A DNA stretch of 64,000 nt from Thermoanaerobaculia bacterium (GTDB taxonomy: Bacteria > Acidobacteriota > Thermoanaerobaculia > Gp7-AA8): positions 1 through 64,000 of the forward strand of contig JADGNZ010000019.1 in the NCBI GenBank assembly GCA_017883205.1, given 5' to 3'. Shown piece after piece: positions 62,746 through 64,000 of this stretch; positions within the stretch are counted from its first letter, which is position 1; each line of letters starts with the position of its first letter. A program made the translations under genes and the position numbers. Under the pieces are notes generated by a model. It ran no database searches, was not told where the DNA came from, and worked only from the letters and a program-made list of their open reading frames with translations.

Positions 62746-62751
62746 TATCTT
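62746..62751 (+). promoter_or_regulatory. -10 hexamer, leaderless start of the antiporter gene
   Basis: TATCTT lies 7 nt before ATG 62759, with no Shine-Dalgarno. Confidence 0.45.
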
Positions 62752-62758
62752 TGAACGA

Positions 62759-64000
62759 ATGACATCAGTCCGATCACGAGGGCGCGCGCTGGCTGGCGCG
62801 TTGGCGTATCCGCTCATGATCGCGGGGACGATCGGGATCTTCCTTCTGGTTCGATCGACCGGATCCACGCTTGTCGCTCCCGCTCCTGCTGTTGTTGCGG
62901 CCGCCGGTGCTCCGTCTGCCAACGCCGACGTTCTGCTGCATGTGCTGCTTGCACTCGCGGTGGTGATCGTCGCGGCCCGCGCTTGTGGTGCGCTCTGCAA
63001 ACGCATTCATCAGCCGCCGGTGATCGGCGAGGTGATCGCCGGGATCCTTCTGGGGCCCTCGCTGCTCGGGCACATCTCGCCACAGGCATTCGCCTATCTC
63101 CTGCCAGCGACGGTGGCGCCGTTCCTTTCGGTCATCGCGCAGATCGGGGTGATTCTCTTCATGTTTCTGGTCGGGCTCGAGCTCGACACCGCGCAGCTCA
63201 AGCACCGCACGCACGCGACGGTGGCCATCTCGCATGCCAGCATCGTCGCGCCCTTCGTCCTCGGCACGCTTTTGGCGCTCTGGCTCTATCCAAAGCTTTC
63301 CACGCGCGACGTTCCCTTCACCGTCTTCGCGTTGTTCCTCGGCGTCTCTCTCTCCGTGACGGCGTTTCCGGTGCTCGCACGGATCCTCACCGACCGCGGG
63401 ATCCAGAAGACGCGGATGGGAACCGTCTCCCTCACCTGCGCCGCCGTCGATGACGTCACGGCGTGGTGCCTGCTGGCGTTCCTGATCGCCGTGGCCAAGG
63501 CCAACGTCTCTGCTGCCGCCGTCACGGTCGCTCTCACCGGAGTCTATGTCGCCTTCATGATTCTGGTCGCGCGGCCGCTCATCATCCGAGCGGTGCGTGC
63601 GCAGGAGTTGCGCGAGTCGGTCTCGCAGAGCGCCATCGCCGTGGTCGTAGTCGGCCTGCTGCTGTCGACGCTGGCCACCGAGGCTGCGGGCATTCACGCG
63701 ATTTTCGGGGCGTTCCTGCTCGGCGCGATCATCCCGCACGACTCGGCTCTCGCGCGCGATCTCACCAGGAAGATCGAGGACCTCGTGGTGGTCCTGTTCC
63801 TGCCGGCGTTTTTCGCGTTCACCGGGATGCGTACGCAGATCGGCCTCGTGCACGGCGCGTCGCAATGGCTGCTGTGCGGCGTCATCATCGCAGCCGCGTC
63901 GGTCGGCAAGTTCGGCGGCACGTTCGTGGCGGCGCGGATCACCGGGTTCGGCAGCCGCGACGCGGCCGCCCTGGGCGTCCTCATGAACACCCGCGGGCTG
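62759..64000 (+). CDS. CPA2-family cation/proton antiporter (3' end outside window)
   Basis: This partial gene is open from ATG 62759 to the last base of the window (414 codons). It encodes a polytopic membrane protein. After an N-terminal segment it shows PPVIGEVIAGILLGPSLLG, GVILFMFLVGLELDT, LSVTAFPVLARIL and CAAVDDVTAW, the core of Na+/H+ or K+/H+ exchangers of the KefB/NhaS type with the transport Asp pair in the VDD region. It ends in NTRGL, a conserved family motif, so roughly the end of the membrane domain is reached. Whether a TrkA-N or other cytoplasmic domain follows cannot be seen. Confidence 0.88.
   Translation, partial: MTSVRSRGRALAGALAYPLMIAGTIGIFLLVRSTGSTLVAPAPAVVAAAGAPSANADVLLHVLLALAVVIVAARACGALCKRIHQPPVIGEVIAGILLGPSLLGHISPQAFAYLLPATVAPFLSVIAQIGVILFMFLVGLELDTAQLKHRTHATVAISHASIVAPFVLGTLLALWLYPKLSTRDVPFTVFALFLGVSLSVTAFPVLARILTDRGIQKTRMGTVSLTCAAVDDVTAWCLLAFLIAVAKANVSAAAVTVALTGVYVAFMILVARPLIIRAVRAQELRESVSQSAIAVVVVGLLLSTLATEAAGIHAIFGAFLLGAIIPHDSALARDLTRKIEDLVVVLFLPAFFAFTGMRTQIGLVHGASQWLLCGVIIAAASVGKFGGTFVAARITGFGSRDAAALGVLMNTRGL

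Overview
The window is about 62 % GC and looks like a chromosomal segment of a Gram-negative bacterium, most likely an acidobacterium (Acidobacteriota, perhaps Thermoanaerobaculia, Vicinamibacteria or a relative). This is inferred from the mix of genes, not from a marker gene. An outer membrane is suggested by a DUF5777-type beta-barrel and an ArnT-like glycosyltransferase. Also typical are an S46 peptidase, very long NHL-repeat secreted proteins, beta-helix secreted proteins, C-terminal VHxxELR repeats on a secreted metalloprotease, and a Tes-like radical SAM enzyme. No rRNA, tRNA, CRISPR array or complete transposon was recognised.

Layout. 1-5.4 kb: possible insertion-sequence end repeats, a small Dabb-like protein, an S46 dipeptidyl-peptidase, a DarT1/NADAR toxin-antitoxin pair and a LeuB-type dehydrogenase. 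5.4-11.6 kb: three tandem secreted beta-helix paralogues. 11.5-17.3 kb: a YdjC/HpnK deacetylase, a GT2 glycosyltransferase, a 21-bp tandem array, a clan-A glycosidase-like protein, a GT39 membrane glycosyltransferase and a methyltransferase. 17.4-19.2 kb: a LytS/LytR-type two-component pair. 19.4-32.5 kb: a giant NHL protein, a PIF1-like helicase, an M28 peptidase, a PIN toxin with a tiny partner, a LamG lipoprotein and a matrixin-like protease. 32.7-39.3 kb: a DUF2378-like protein, an APC permease with an amidohydrolase, a vapBC remnant, an HD-GYP phosphodiesterase and an orphan PaaA/BoxB-like diiron protein. 39.5-47.8 kb: a cytochrome-like lipoprotein with a beta-barrel, CspA, a zinc-ribbon membrane protein, a second 21-bp array, a HAD hydrolase, MccB, DUF3011, a B12-binding mutase subunit, a GNAT and TruB. 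47.9-50.4 kb: an Lgt-like membrane protein, the Tes-like radical SAM enzyme and a small membrane protein. 50.5-59.7 kb: Orn, RbfA, a FecR/ECF-sigma pair, an intradiol-dioxygenase-like lipoprotein with YceI, and the DUF503-infB-nusA-rimP operon. 59.9-64 kb: a secreted protein, an RluA-family synthase, a hypothetical protein and a CPA2 antiporter cut by the window end.

Two window-wide patterns stand out. Many genes have a TANNNT hexamer only 5-10 nt before the start codon and no Shine-Dalgarno sequence. This suggests widespread leaderless transcription, and it was used to choose several starts. Many gene ends and operon gaps carry long imperfect hairpins whose arms are each built from a short iterated word (CACAGAGA, CGCGGAGA, GTCGGGA, GCGAGGT or GTTGC types). 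These differ in sequence but share one architecture.
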